The notes beneath the pieces were generated by a model. The model searched no databases, had not been told where the DNA came from, and saw nothing but the letters and a program-made list of their open reading frames with translations. A stretch of 64,000 nt of DNA. Origin: Monosiga brevicollis MX1. Lineage: Eukaryota; Opisthokonta; Choanoflagellata; Craspedida; Salpingoecidae. The translations under genes and the position numbers were made by a program. The stretch covers positions 606,728-670,727 of the forward strand of contig NW_001865051.1 in the NCBI RefSeq assembly GCF_000002865.3, in the 5' to 3' direction. Below are positions 49,699 through 62,892 of the stretch, in pieces; position 1 is the stretch's first letter, and each line of letters begins with the position of its first letter.

Positions 49699-51923
49699 AT
49701 GGCGGCCATGGACCCCGTTCGGACATTGCGCGGCGCTGACCCCGACCCCATTAACCGATTCTCAACCTCGTACTCCCGTGCCAACAGCCATGTGCGCTTT
49801 TCTTGCTGCCGTTGACGTGCCAGATCCCCGACCCGGTCTGCACCGCCCCGCTCAGCTCACTCACCCTTGCCTCCATTGCGTGTTGGCGGTTGCATCATCG
49901 TGCTATGCCTAGCTTTTGGAGCACGCGGCCAGGGAAATAGCATCCAGCCGTGCTCCGGTCGCCCCACGCCCAGACACGGGTTTCTCCCGCAACGAGCGCC
50001 CCTACATCTCTTACAGCGCTGCCATCGACCGGGATGACCCGGCTTTGGCCCGCCTCGTGGGGCCCGAGCTCACCTACAGCACTCGAACGTACGATTGCCT
50101 TGCATGAGCCTTGCGGTAGAACATGCCGTCAAGTGATCATCCAACAGACTTTTGCGTTTTGCACCGACATGCAATACTCAAACAACCTCCTTCCCTCCCG
50201 TCTTTATCAGCGCCCGCCTGCCCTCATCTTACGTCGCTCGTCATTGGCAGGCGCCGCGATTATGCCACCGATCGTCTCTCGCGCAGTCTTGACGACCCCA
50301 CCGAACGCCATTTCCGCGCACGCCGCCGGGTCAGTCGTGACTCTGGCATATCAGTCCGACGCAGCCAACCTTGCAGTCTCACCCCCGTTCCACTATTGCG
50401 GATGCCCCAACGTTGCCTCTGGACAACCCAGTCATCAGGCCATGTGTCCCTACCCCGGCCTGTCACTGTTGGATCGGGTGTGAGCGGCTACAGCTTGTCC
50501 CGCCACTCAACACTGCCGTCGCATCGCGAGGTAGAGCATCTTCTGAGTGCTTTTGGCAACCACCGCGTGCTTCTCAAGCCTCACCCTGTCTCGGGGTTTG
50601 TCGCTGTGCGTCAAAAATACTAGGCCCCTACGCTCGCAACGGACACGGAAGCCCGCCAGCAGTATCAGGCCAGGCCCCTCCTTCCCACGGCCATCTCACG
50701 ACCAGGCATGCTTCATCACATCTGCTCGCAAGCTGGTGCTCTTGTAGCCCTCACGGCCCGAGAGCCTTTACTGTCGCCTGATGCTCATTTACACACGTCA
50801 CAGGCACAACACGCAGCTGTGACACAGGGCACACGCACAACACCAGCTTGCATGCGCCTCTTGGTGGCGATTTTACGCTTCGAGCCTACAGTGGCCAGGT
50901 GCGCCCTGTCACTGCCCCTCGTCTCACCCAATTCAATCCCAGTGGCCGTCAATTCAGTTGGCTGTTCTCTTCAAACTTACGCACTTGTTTGACGCTTGTC
51001 TCCTCTGATTGATGATCTTGCCTCATTGTAGATGTCACGGTCTAACATTCAGCCGTCTGAGACGCATGACACTCTCCGAAGCTCTTATGAAAAGGCCGTT
51101 CGCCTACCTGCCACCGACACGCGCGTGCGAGCCACTGCCAACCATTCTCCCTTTGTCTACGGAAACCGCCCCCGGCCTTACTTTCTACCTGATTCGCGCA
51201 CTTCGGTTCGTTGACAACCAGTGGCACTGCCATTCTGACGACTTTGGGCTTTTGTCATCCGGGCATAAGCTCGTGTTTCGCCTTCCCTACGTGTCGGTTG
51301 ACTCGCGTCTTGATTGACAAATGACGCCTGCCTTGGTCTTTGCTTAGTTGTACGGCACTACGGTGCCGCTGGATCTTCCGGCCACTCCGCGTTTGGCGCG
51401 GACGGATCCGGCTGAATACTCCTTCCGCACTGCGCCTCAACTGCACACGACGTACGTTTATGCCGTCCGAAGAACGCCCTCAAGCCACCCATGTCTCTTC
51501 CTTGTGCAGCCGTCAAGCCGATCACCTTTGCACAACATCTCACGAGGCATGTTCCCCGTTGATTTGTCTTTTTCTGCTTTGGTGCAATAGACTGACAGAA
51601 ACGCTGCATGACGATAAGCATCACCTGCAGCAGCTGCATTTGGCGGCCCTTCACACAAGGGCTCAGCAGCTGACTGGTCGTCAGGCTGCCTCAGGTTTCT
51701 CCCGTAATGTGGACACAGCGCGGTTGCATCCTCAGAACCGCAACGCCAATGGCGAGCTCAATACCACCTACCGCGAAGAGGTGCGGGTGTATACGCTATC
51801 GCAACAGCGTAGATGTTCCTTGGCTCGGCCTCTGCGATCCGTGCCCATGGGCTCACCGTATTGCTTGCATGCGTAGATTCTTCGACCGCTGCAGCGTGGC
51901 AGTCGTTTGAACACCACGCTATG
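49699..51923 (+). CDS. Probable axonemal microtubule protein, SAXO4/PPP1R32-like
   Basis: The start MAAMDPVRTLRGADPDPINR at 49699 leads into FSTSYSRANSHV. Later exons carry GFSRNERPYISYSAAIDRDD (near 49981), DYATDRLSRSLDD (near 50260), SNIQPSETHDTLRSSYEKAV (near 51037), LYGTTVPLDLPATPRLARTD (near 51350) and RQAASGFSRNVDTARLHPQ with ELNTTYREE (near 51680-51780). The last exon ends RLNTTL with the stop at 51923. Scattered short motifs with Phe/Tyr-x-T/S-x-Y, the -GFSRN- and -TTYREE- boxes near the end and the DP-x-x-F-x-TSY opening resemble the SAXO4 (PPP1R32) family of ciliary doublet proteins. The match is by eye and loose. Several middle exons (50200-50900) are not resolved. No membrane span or signal peptide was seen. 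Confidence 0.5.
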
Positions 51924-52567
<644 letters not shown>

Positions 52568-52664
52568 NNNNNNNNNNNNNNNNNNNNNNNNNNNNNNNNN
52601 NNNNNNNNNNNNNNNNNNNNNNNNNNNNNNNNNNNNNNNNNNNNNNNNNNNNNNNNNNNNNNNN
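52568..52664. other. Assembly gap
   Basis: 97 N bases directly after the GT microsatellite and 115 bases before the start codon of the 2-oxoglutarate dehydrogenase gene. Part of that gene's promoter or 5' UTR is missing. Confidence 0.99.
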
Positions 52665-52779
52665 TTTCGGAGGAGCAGTGGCAGGCTGTGCTTGAGGCCG
52701 CAGGCAGTGGAGGAGACGGAGGAGAAGCGTGTTTTGTGCAACCAGCCTGGGCATTGCTGTCCAGGCAAACTTTGCCTCG

Positions 52780-55700
52780 ATGGCAGCAGTAGCTATGCGG
52801 GCCGCTGCGTTGCAGCGAGGTGCTGCCTTCGGCCTGCAGCGTTGCCAGCCAGTCCTGGTTCGACACACCACGCCATTGCTCTGCGCTTTTTACCGTGATC
52901 GCCTGCAGTTTAAGACGCTGATTCAACCATGCATCAACGATGACCTGCGGCTTGCCGAATTGATGCTCTGGTTCCGGGAGCGAGGCCACATGGTTGCCGA
53001 GCTCGACCCCCTCTTGCGCCTCAAACGCGGCGTCTTCCGCACCGAACGTTCCCAGGGCGAGCCCGAACGCGACTCGTTTGATGTCGAAAGCCTGCTAGGC
53101 TGGGTGAGTCTTGCAAAGAGCTCACCGCTCATCCATTTTGTGGCTTACACCTCAGCATAGACGCTCCTCACTTCCGCTCACGCTGTGGGACTTGGGTTAT
53201 TGTAGCTACTGGAGCGCTATCCTCGCGAGAGTAACCACGATAACAAAAACCAGTGGCTGTCTATAGTTCTGGGACTGAAGGCAACAAACCCCGAGCACTT
53301 TGACGTTTGTGCTACCACTGCCTCGCGGCATGCTCTGCCATGTTTCTGATCCTCAGGTGATACTGGCAGCTTACATGCCGTGCATTCACCTTCACCCTCT
53401 CTGACAGGTCGAGTTGCCCGGAAAAAAAGATCAGGTGAACCAAAAATGGACGCTGCCAGAGCTCTTTGAGCACCTGGCCGATTCCTACTCTGGCACCCTG
53501 TGTGCTCAGGTATGAGGCCAGCTCGATCCTCAAGCCTAGCGGGAGACCCTCCTCTCTCTCTCTCTCTCCCTGCACCTTCACCTTGGTTAAACACCTATTT
53601 CTGCTCGCATAGTTTTCGCATCTTTCTCTCGAACAACAACGTTGGGTCATGGACCGGTTGGAGAATCGTCGGGTTCTTTCAGGTAATTTGCCGCACTGGC
53701 GTGCGCCAATCGGCGCTACCGTGGTTGCCTTGATGCTCACATGTACCCCCATTGCTTTTAGGCTCACATAAGCGTGGCATCCTGTACGGCCTCTTGCAAG
53801 CCTCACTCCTTGAGGAGCACTTGCACACCCACTTCAAGGCCTCTAAACGCTTTGGCATTGGTTGGTCTTACTCTGGCGCTTTGCAGTGCTTCTTCCCCTT
53901 GGCCACTGACACGCCCCTTGAGCTGCGGTTGCGACTGACATGAAGGCTCTTGCTACCCATGACTGCGTGCTTAGACGGCTGTGAGGCTTTTATTCCCGGA
54001 CTGGAGGCCATTATCCGCCGCAGTGCAGAGCTCGGTGTCAGCGACATCAACCTTGGCATGGCTCATCGCGGCCGCCTCAACGTCTTGCACACCATCATGG
54101 ACAAGCCCATGGGTGCCATCTGTGCTGAAATGGTATACTTGTGCGATTGCATGCCGTTCCCGTCACCTCGCAGGGAGATTCAGGGTCATCGCACGCAGGC
54201 ATTCTCTCTGTCTGCTTGAATAAACTGTCGAAAATTCTCCGGACCACCTTGCGGGCCTGAGCCCCATCACCGATGCCTAACTGACGCATTTTTTGTACTT
54301 ACAGGAGGGTCTTCAGTCCCGCTACCATGTTGGTGACGTCAAGTACCATTTGGGCCAGGTACAGCGGTACCATCTGTTAACACCTGACTGCCTGATCGCT
54401 CTGGCTCAGCCATTGTCCACGCTTACATCTCTTTATTTTTAATTTTTTTTTTGCGCGCGCGTTCATGTCTTCCTCGCCGCGGCGCCTTGGCGCCGCTGGC
54501 CAATCACAGGAAGCCACCTTTGCTTTCAATCGGGTGGATCGGAAACGCGTTAATCCCCAGAATGATTACGATCCGGGCCAAGTGGAATACGTCAACCTTC
54601 GCCTGTTCCCAAACCCATCGCACCTGGAAGCCATCGCCCCCGTTATTGAGGGCTACACACACGCCCAGCAGGATATCATTCGAGACGATCGTCGGCGCAA
54701 GGTCATGTCAATCCTAGTTCACGGCGATGCAGCCTTCAGCGGGTTGGGCAGCGTGTACGAAACCATGCAGCTTTCTCAGCTCGAGGCCTTCTCAACGGGA
54801 GGCACGATTCATGTCGTGATCAACAATCAAGTTGGCTACACCACCCCACCCGCTGAAGCCTTTTCCAGTGGCCATGCCACAGACATTGCCAAGGTGGGTG
54901 CCAGCGGGCTCCAGCTCCCAGGAAGCCCATTTTACGACTCGCATGTTGTCAACATCACTTGTGTGGCGTGCTGTTGTCTCAATGCGTTCCCCTAATAATC
55001 ATGCATTGCCACTTGTGCGCATGTGTGTGTGTGTGTGTGTGTGTGTGTATTGCATGCATGTGTGTCTGTTTCTGCGTCTTCGGCGTGTGGCGAAATGCCG
55101 ATTTAGGTGGCAAAGGCGCCAATTTTCCATGTCAATGCTGATGATCCCGAGGCTGTGTGTGAGGCTTGCTTTCTGGCGGCCGAGTGGCGCAGCGAATTTG
55201 CTTCCGATGTGGTGGTGGACATTGTTGGCTATCGGCGCTTTGGACATAATGAGCAGGACGATCCGCATGCAACGCTGCCCCTGACCTACCAGCGCATTGC
55301 CAAACACCCCCCCGTGCTGCAGCAATACCTCGATCACTGCATGAATGAGAAGGCGGTTACAATGGCACAGATGGAACGCTGGCATCGTGGCATCAAGCGA
55401 CGCTTCGATGAGGATCAAGCTCGAGCAGCTACAGGCTTTTATCTTCAAAAACCTCTGGAGTTTGCTCGTGACACGGTGGCCAAGAGTGGCATCCTGTCCA
55501 CCCGGCGGACAGCCCAAGAGTTGACGGGACTGCCCATTGAGACATTGCAGTTTGTGGGCCAAGCAGCCTGCGACCTCTCCGAAGCTGAGCTCAAGCTACA
55601 CCCCAACATTCAAAACATGATGCGCAAGCGGTTGAAAATGGTTGAAAATGCCAATTCGCGTGTGGACTGGGCCATGGCCGAAGCTCTTGCCATCGGTACC

Positions 55701-58700
55701 CTCTCTCTTCATCGGTTAGTGAAACCGCAAAGATGTGCACACGCGTCGCGCTATCACACTGGCTTCTGAGCTCACAGCAACTTGAAACGCAGAGACACAG
55801 GGCCAGCTGCCGATATTGATCAAGATGTCGATCCCCGCAAAGCCGCCCTGAAGGGTCTGAACAAAGGTGCGCTTGGGGCAAAGCTTGGACCTTTCGTTTT
55901 TTTCGGCCATGCTTGGAAGGCTCGTCTGCTGCATTTCAACTCATTCTGTATGGCCTCACTGCGTGTTAATCCGACCAAATGCGACGCCAGGCCACTTTGC
56001 CATACGCATCAGTGGCCAGGATTCAGAGCGTGGCACCTTTTCACAGCGCCATGCTGCTGTTTATGATCAAGAAACAGGCCAGCGGTATGCCTTGCCTTCT
56101 GCCACCCTGAACCTGCATGCAATGGGCGAGGCAGACTATCGGCGCCATGATCACAGGGCCCCTTTGTTATCATTACCGATAGCCAGGCCTGTCTGACGCA
56201 GGCCATCATCAGAACTCATCCCGCATGTCGCTCGACCGGCGCAAATGCCATAGCTATGTCCGCTTGGCCAACATCTCACCAGGCGGGCAGGATCCCGTGG
56301 AGATTTGGAACACCCCGTTAAACGAATTCGCCTGCCTTGGCTTTGAGTATGGTGCTTCACTGTCATATGAGGTAAGTGGCGCTGTGCAGACTGTGTATGG
56401 GTCAAACCCAATTGTCATGCCCTGTCAGTCACTCGCGATTTGGAACAAACGCCTTGATACGGTAGGACAAAGCACTCGTCATGTGGGAAGCGCAGTTTGG
56501 CGACTTTGCCAACAATGGTCAAGTGATATTTGACCAGTTTATCGCCTCGGGCGAGGAGCGCTGGAATGTGCAGACCAATCTTGTTGTCCTTTTGCCCCAC
56601 GGCTATGATGGCCAAGTAAGATCTGGTTATTGGACTTGAAGCAACAAGAGAGGCCTCTTTGACGCTATCTTGTGCAGCGGCTTGATGGGAATGGCTCGAA
56701 TCTGAATGCCGATAGCCCCTAAGATGTTTCTTGCATGCCCGTCCCACGTTCTTGCTTGTTTGATGTCCTTGTTTGACGTCCTTGTCCCTGAACAGGGCCC
56801 GGATCACAGCAGTGCGCGCATGGAGCGGTTCTTGCAGATGATGAACGATGACCCCGACTTTATTCCGGTTCGCGTTAAGATTGAAACCGTTACCATCACT
56901 GGGGCACGAATCAGCATCAGTGGCACCGGGGCCAACTTTGCTTTATCTAACTTTTTTGTGATGCCGTTTATGGTCATTAGGGTCGGGATCCGAACTCGCG
57001 CAGGCTCATTGAACAGACATTCGAAGCACTCGGGGACGACAAGGAGTACGTGCTATCTCATGCAACTGGTCGTCGTCGGCCGATTTCACGCTTCTTGTAC
57101 AGCGTTGGACAAACGGCCGTTCTCATACGTCATGCATCGCCTGCAGGGCCGATCAAATTGAGCGATCGCGGCTTTTAGAAGTCCTGTTTGAGGTAGGACT
57201 GCCATATCGTGTGCCCTCCCCCCGGTCGAGGTGGGGTATTTGCTTGTGACCTCAGGATATCTGTGGGGCTCTGACCAATACGGCAGGTGGTGGAAAATCC
57301 GGCCGAGGCCATGGAAACGCTGGCCACAGAGATGTGCTTAATGGATGGCGAAGGCCCCATTCCTCGGTGCGGCGCGCTGAAACTCGGATGCTGGCGCTGT
57401 TGTTTGCTCTGCACTTTGTCAGCCTCACCTTGGCACGATTGTGTTGCGCTTGCATGTGCACCCTTCGGCCTGGTTAATTTTGTCCGACTCTAGGGTGGCC
57501 TGGGAGGCATTCATGACTTCATTCCTGCGCCGCCACGCAGAGCGTTCGGCCAACATGTTTATTCTCAATTGCAGCACCCCGGCGCAATACTTTCACGCGT
57601 TGCGGCGTCAGGTGTGATTGTCGTGTTTTTGCCCGTAGGCATGATGGAAGACTGCGAGGGTGTTTGGTTTGAGCTAATACATGTATGATGAGATAGGTGA
57701 ATCTGCCGTTCCGTAAGCCCCTGATCTTGTTCACTCCCAAGTGGCTGCTGCACCATGCTCCTTGCACCAGTGGTATGTGGGTTTGTCGCTCGGCGCTTCC
57801 ATTGTATTTTCTGCTGCCCAAGGGAGACATGGTCTTTCTTGCTTGAGGCTTCCAGCTTTGCGCGCCTGCTCAGCATGGTGCCTTTTGAATTTGTACCCTG
57901 ACCCTTGATGGTCTCTTCACCATGCAGCACTCTGCGACCTGGGACCCGGGACCTTTTTCAACCGTATCATATCCGATGGCCGAGCAGGTAGATGTGCAGA
58001 GCCATTTCATCAGCTGCTGCGTCGCTCGCTCGAATTCAACAGCACTTCTCAACTTGATGTTGGCTTTCGCGTGTGTGCTTCGTAGCGGACAATCTCCGAC
58101 ATGCAAAACGGCCGGCATTAGTGCCGCCGGAACACGTCGAGCGAGTGCGTTGAGAGGCGCGCATTGGATCTTCATCATCATTGCTGCTACTGTCAATCGC
58201 TCCGAGCGTCTTCATAAGAGGTGTCTGCCTAATACCTCTGAAGCTCACGCATCTCCACGGTGTGCATGGAAATAGGTGATTTTGTGCAGCGGTCAAGTCT
58301 TTTATCACTTGAATAGGATGCGCGACCGGCTCAAGCTCAACAATGTTGTCATGATCCGGCTGGAACAGATTGCCCCCTTCCCTCACGATCTTGTCATTCA
58401 GGGCATTCAGCGGTTGGTCGACAACGGCACAGGGCGCGGGACACATGGACACTTCTGTTCCTCCCCCCCCCCCCCCCTTTTTTTTTTCTTCCTTTGGGAT
58501 GCAACAGTTTTTGGTTCTCAATGAAAGGGGCAAACTTTTGGGTGCTGATCGACTGCATCCTTTGGTTTTTGTTCTTCTTGGGACGATGCTGTCGTGGTAT
58601 TGGACGAATCTCTCATGCCATTCCGGCACGGTGTTGACAGGTATCCCAACGCAGAGGTTGTGTGGGTGCAGGAGGAACCCCGCAACATGGGGGCTTGGTC

Positions 58701-59007
58701 CTATGTGCAGCCGCGTTTAATGCTGGCGCTAAACGAAGAAAGCATGAAGACGGTAGGGAACGAGCCTTGCTGCATGACCTGGCCTGCCATCTGGCAAAGA
58801 AAAGCCGCTAATTTTTTTTGTTGTGCTTTCACGCCTTGCCTCCGTCGCCTTGGAAATAAATAGACGGGGCTTCGACCTGAGGAGCCCAAATACATTGGCC
58901 GACCCTCGGCAGCATCAACTGCCACGGCTTCCAGTGCCCTGCACCGCGAGGAGCTGGACGATATTGTTGAGCGTGCGTTCGCCGGTCTCCGTCCCGTTGA
59001 ACGGTAG
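52780..59007 (+). CDS. OGDH: 2-oxoglutarate dehydrogenase E1 component, mitochondrial
   Basis: This thiamine-diphosphate enzyme decarboxylates 2-oxoglutarate in the TCA cycle, as E1 of the OGDH complex in the mitochondrial matrix. The start at 52780 gives an Ala/Arg-rich presequence ([14 protein letters not shown]), followed by the family's [18 protein letters not shown]. Exons in order include [19 protein letters not shown] near 53625, [19 protein letters not shown] then [15 protein letters not shown] near 53973-54100, GDVKYHLGQ near 54331, [14 protein letters not shown] near 54615, the cofactor-binding [13 protein letters not shown] and [11 protein letters not shown] near 54712-54845, and [14 protein letters not shown] near 55225. 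Further on come [20 protein letters not shown] near 56005, [20 protein letters not shown] near 56479, [20 protein letters not shown] near 56796, [15 protein letters not shown] near 57708, [15 protein letters not shown] near 58293, [20 protein letters not shown] near 58655 and a C-terminus ending GLRPVER with the stop at 59005-59007. It looks complete and is more OGDH- than DHTKD1-like. It has more than twenty introns, one with a C/T homopolymer at 58460-58487. Confidence 0.95.
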
Positions 59008-59509
59008 ATGCACGCTCCTCACATGGCTTCCTAATCGAGATTTTGTCTGACAAACGCTCCAAAAGTTTGTGTAAACTTGTATTGCCTGAAAAGCAAAAAG
59101 CCGGGCTGACCTGATACATATTCTTGCAGAAGGAGAAGAAAGGGGAACCTGACAGGAACAGTGAGGGATGAGGACGTGGCGCCCTTACAAACCAAATGAC
59201 GTGTTTAGTGGCTGATTGCATTTTTCTTCGTTGTAGCAGCTTTTTCCAGTAAGCGGTTCAGTGCCAGTGGTTCGGTCTGCCCTGGGCGACCTTCGCCTGG
59301 GGCGGCTGCATTCGTATTGGCGACGTGGAGGGATAGGCGGGGAGGGCGTCATGTTTGCGAGTTGGTGCGATTCTGACTGGTCAAGGGCAAAAAGGCGGAA
59401 GAGAGGAGCAGTGATCGCCAATTGCAACACGTTGGGCTTCAGAGTGCCGTGCCTGATTGATCTTGCTCTTACCCATCTCATGACCCTTTTCGCTTAGACA
59501 TCTGTCATC
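59008..59509. other. Intergenic region upstream of SND1
   Basis: This lies between two tandem + genes and should contain the OGDH 3' end and SND1 promoter. No coding pattern beyond short chance frames. Confidence 0.55.
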
Positions 59510-62456
59510 ATGGCTGCTCCCGGCCCGGCTCGGCATGTTGCCGTCGTCAAGTCTGTGCTGTCGGGTGATACCATCATCCTCCGCGGTTCGTGCATGTCTA
59601 GCCTTGCCAATTTCTTCTCGATCACAAACACCTGGCTACCCTTATCTCATCGTTCTCTCTGCCGGCCGCCTTGCGCTTCCCTTCCTCTTGGCACGACATT
59701 GTTGATGCATCCAGGCCAACCACGCAACGGACCTCCCCCAGAGCGCACGCTCGCCCTCGCCCAGGTTTGTAACTTGATGCAAATTTGTGTCTCGTGCATC
59801 TTCCCTGCTTGATGTCCTGACCCCTTGGTATGTTCCACAGCTCAGCGCACCGCGCCTTGGCCGTCGCCCCAACAAGAGCGGTGAGGTCCAGCTGGATGAG
59901 CCCTTTGCCTGGGAGGCACGCGAGTTTCTGCGCAAGAAACTGGTTGGCAAGCAGGTCACCTTCACCGTTGATTACACCGTGCCCTCTGGTCGTGAGTACG
60001 GCACAATCCTGCTCGAACCCGGAACAGTGCGCGAGGAGAACGTGAGCCACTCTCTTCTTGGTGCCGGTCTCGCCAAGCTCCGTGACAACGCCCGCGGTGA
60101 GGGCGAGGACTGGGAAACCATGCTCACCCGCCAACGCGAGGCTCAAGAGGCCAAGCGTGGCGTTTGGGCAGACGATGCTGCCAGCCACGTTCGCAATGTT
60201 GAGTGGAACATTGAGAACCCCCGCGCCCTCGTCGACTCGCTCAAGCAAAAGCCCGTCAAGGCTGTGATCGAGCAAGTCCGCGACGGCTGCACCGTCCGCG
60301 TCATGACGCTGCCCGACTTCAAGTATCTTACCATCATGCTCACTGGCATCAAGACCCCCGGCTTTAAGCGTAACGCTGAGGGTGGTGAAGTTCCCGAGCC
60401 TTTTGCGCTTGAGGCCAAGTTTTACGTGGAGTCGCGCCTTCTCCAGCGCGAGGTTGAGGTCATCTTGGAGGGCGTGTCCAACAACAACTTCCTGGGTACC
60501 GTTCTCCACCCGCAGGGTGGCAACATTAGCTTGCACCTGCTCAAGGACGGCTTTGCCTCGGTCGTTGACTGGTCCATCGGCAACGTTACCCAGCAGCGTG
60601 ACACCTACCGCGCCAACCAGAAGTTTGCCCAGCAGCGCCACTTGCGCCTGTGGAAGACCTGGACTCCTCCTGCCGTCTCAGCCATTCCCGAGGCAGAGCG
60701 CGAGTTCAAGGCTACCGTGGAGGAGATTATCAACGCAGAGAGCCTTGTGATCCGTACTCAAAAGGGCTCGCAGCGCATTCACCTGGCCTCAGTCCGCAGC
60801 CCCCGCCCCCCCGCCAAGGGCGAGGGTGAGTCGCGCGGACGTGCCCCCCGCCTGTGGGAGATTCCCCACGCATACGAGGGTCGCGAATTCCTGCGCAAGA
60901 AGCTTATTGGCAAGAAGGTAGATGTGCATCTCGACTACATCCAGCCCGCCAACAACGGCTACCCAGAGAAACACTGCTGCTCCGTCGTCGTGGACAAGGT
61001 CAATGTCGGCGAGGCGCTGGTGAGCAAGGGCTATGCCACTGTCCTGCGCTACAAGGCGGATGACGATCAACGCGCGAGCGGTTACGATAACCTCATGGCT
61101 GCCGAAACGCGTGCCATCAAGAACAAGCGTGGCGTTCATTCCACCGGTGAAGCGACGCCTCTTCGCATCACTGAGGTGTCCAACAAGCAGTTGGCCGATC
61201 GCTTCCTGCCAGGTCTGCAACGTGCTGGCCGCGCTACCGGCGTGGTTGAGCACGTGGTCGCCGGCTCGCGCCTGCGCGTGATGGTCCCCAAGGACAATTG
61301 CATTGCATCGGTCGTCCTTGCTGGTGTGTCGTGCCCCCGTACGGGCCGCGATGGTGCCCCCGATGAACCCTTCGCAAAGGAGGCCACGGAATTCACTCGC
61401 AAGTTCTGCTTGCAACATGACATTGAGTTTGAGGTTGAGGACACGGACAAGGGTGGCAACATGGCCAGCCACGTTTATTGCAAGAACCTCAATCTCAGCC
61501 AGGCCCTCCTCGAGCGCGGGTTGGCCAAGCTGCACCCCTCTGTGGACCGCTTCAAACATGCGGCACAGTACAAGGCCGCAGAAACAGCTGCTCGTGACGC
61601 CCGCAAGGGTGTCTGGGCCAACTACGATCCTGCAGCTGAGGCTGCTGCTGAGGCGGCGCGCAACTCGGCACCTGCACCCGAGGTGCAAGAGCGCAAGACC
61701 AACTACAAGCCCGTTGTGGTCACGGAGATTGTGGACTCCATCTCGATGTACGTGCAGAACGAGGATACCGCTAGTTTGGGTGACGTCATGTCCAAGCTCA
61801 AGGCCTTGGACATGGAGCCCCCGCAAAACTTCCCCATCAAGAAGAATCAAATGATTGCCGCCCAGTTCTCCCAAGACATGGCTTGGTACCGCGCGCGTGT
61901 TCTGCAGGTGAACGGAGACGATGTCGAGGTAGGTTTTCTTCTTCTCTCTGTGCTTGGGCGAGATCGGAGATCCGTGCATGGACTGCTGCGTGCCGTGCTT
62001 CCTCGCTCACCATCTTTGCCTGTCCCTCAGGTGCAATACGTTGATTTTGGTAACAGCGAGTCCGTCAGCAAGAAGGATTGCGCGCCTTTGCCGGCTGGCT
62101 GCAATGCCCTGGCTCCCCAGGCTCAGTTGGTGAAGCTGGCCTTCCTCAAGCCCGTGCCCGAAGACTGGCGCAACGAGTGCTGCCAGGTGCTCCGTGATCT
62201 TGTGCTGAACAAGAAGGTTCTCTGCAACACTGAATACACCGAGGAGGGTGTGCCTTGCGTCACTCTGAAGGATGGTCAGAGCGATGCCGATTTGACCACC
62301 GAGCTTGTGACGGCTGGCTACGGCATTGTCGCGCCCCGTCGCGAGCCCGCCTTCCGTTCCATCATTCAAACGCTGATGACGCAGATGAACGCTGCCAAGA
62401 GCTCGCGTGCTGCCATCTGGGTTTACGGTGACATCACAGAAGATGAGCCTTTTTAA
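59510..62456 (+). CDS. SND1: Tudor-SN / staphylococcal nuclease domain-containing protein 1
   Basis: Tudor-SN is an RNA-binding protein with tandem SNase-like domains and a Tudor-SN fusion at the C-terminus, active in RNA processing, decay and stress granules. Four exons join in frame: 59510-59585, 59715-59764, 59841-61928 and 62031-62456, giving 879 residues, against about 900 in other species. The N-terminus AAPGPARHVAVVKSVLSGDT opens SNase domain 1. Four SNase-like units carry the recurring pattern EPFAxEAxEFxRKxxxxxxV and xGLAKLxxN (near 59895, 60400, 60870 and 61365). The Tudor signature VQYVDFGNSESV follows at 62031, and the protein ends YGDITEDEPF. Codon use is strongly biased to C/G-ending codons, more than in its neighbours, consistent with high expression. 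One 2.1-kb exon holds almost all SNase domains, unusually intron-poor here. Confidence 0.97.
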
Positions 62457-62892
62457 AATGGCAAGCTGCAAGCACTGCACATCACCCACCACCAGGATGA
62501 TGAGAGAGAGGGAGAGAGAGAGTTGGGGGAGGTATGGACAAGGCTCTGCATCACGTGTGTTACGTGGCTTGACGGATGCATGAGTCAGGCTGATGAGCCA
62601 AAACTCTTTTTGACCAAGAATTGAAACGAAATTGTGTTCAATTGCATTCAAGGGCATATCACATTCGAAAGTGCATTCACACATCTGCAAGAGTTTGGGC
62701 CACTGGGGCGGGTTGTTGATCATGTTATTAACTGAATTGGTTGCTATTGATATGTATGTGATGCGACAGCAAAGCATCTTGAATGCTGAATGATGACAGT
62801 GTCACCCATTTAAACTTGACGAGGCACGTTGACAACTGCGAGGATATTCCCTGATCACACCACAATTGCCAGCAGGATGGCCTGAGGCAAAG
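62457..62892. other. Convergent intergenic region
   Basis: This holds the 3' ends of SND1 (+) and the leucine-rich-repeat gene (-). It has a short GA repeat near 62501-62522. No gene was seen. Confidence 0.6.

Noticed and set aside
59622-61979. Two long antisense open frames (339 and 396 codons) opposite SND1
   Set aside because: They mirror the C/G-ending codons of SND1, which remove stop codons on the opposite strand. They have no recognisable domains and lack splice logic.
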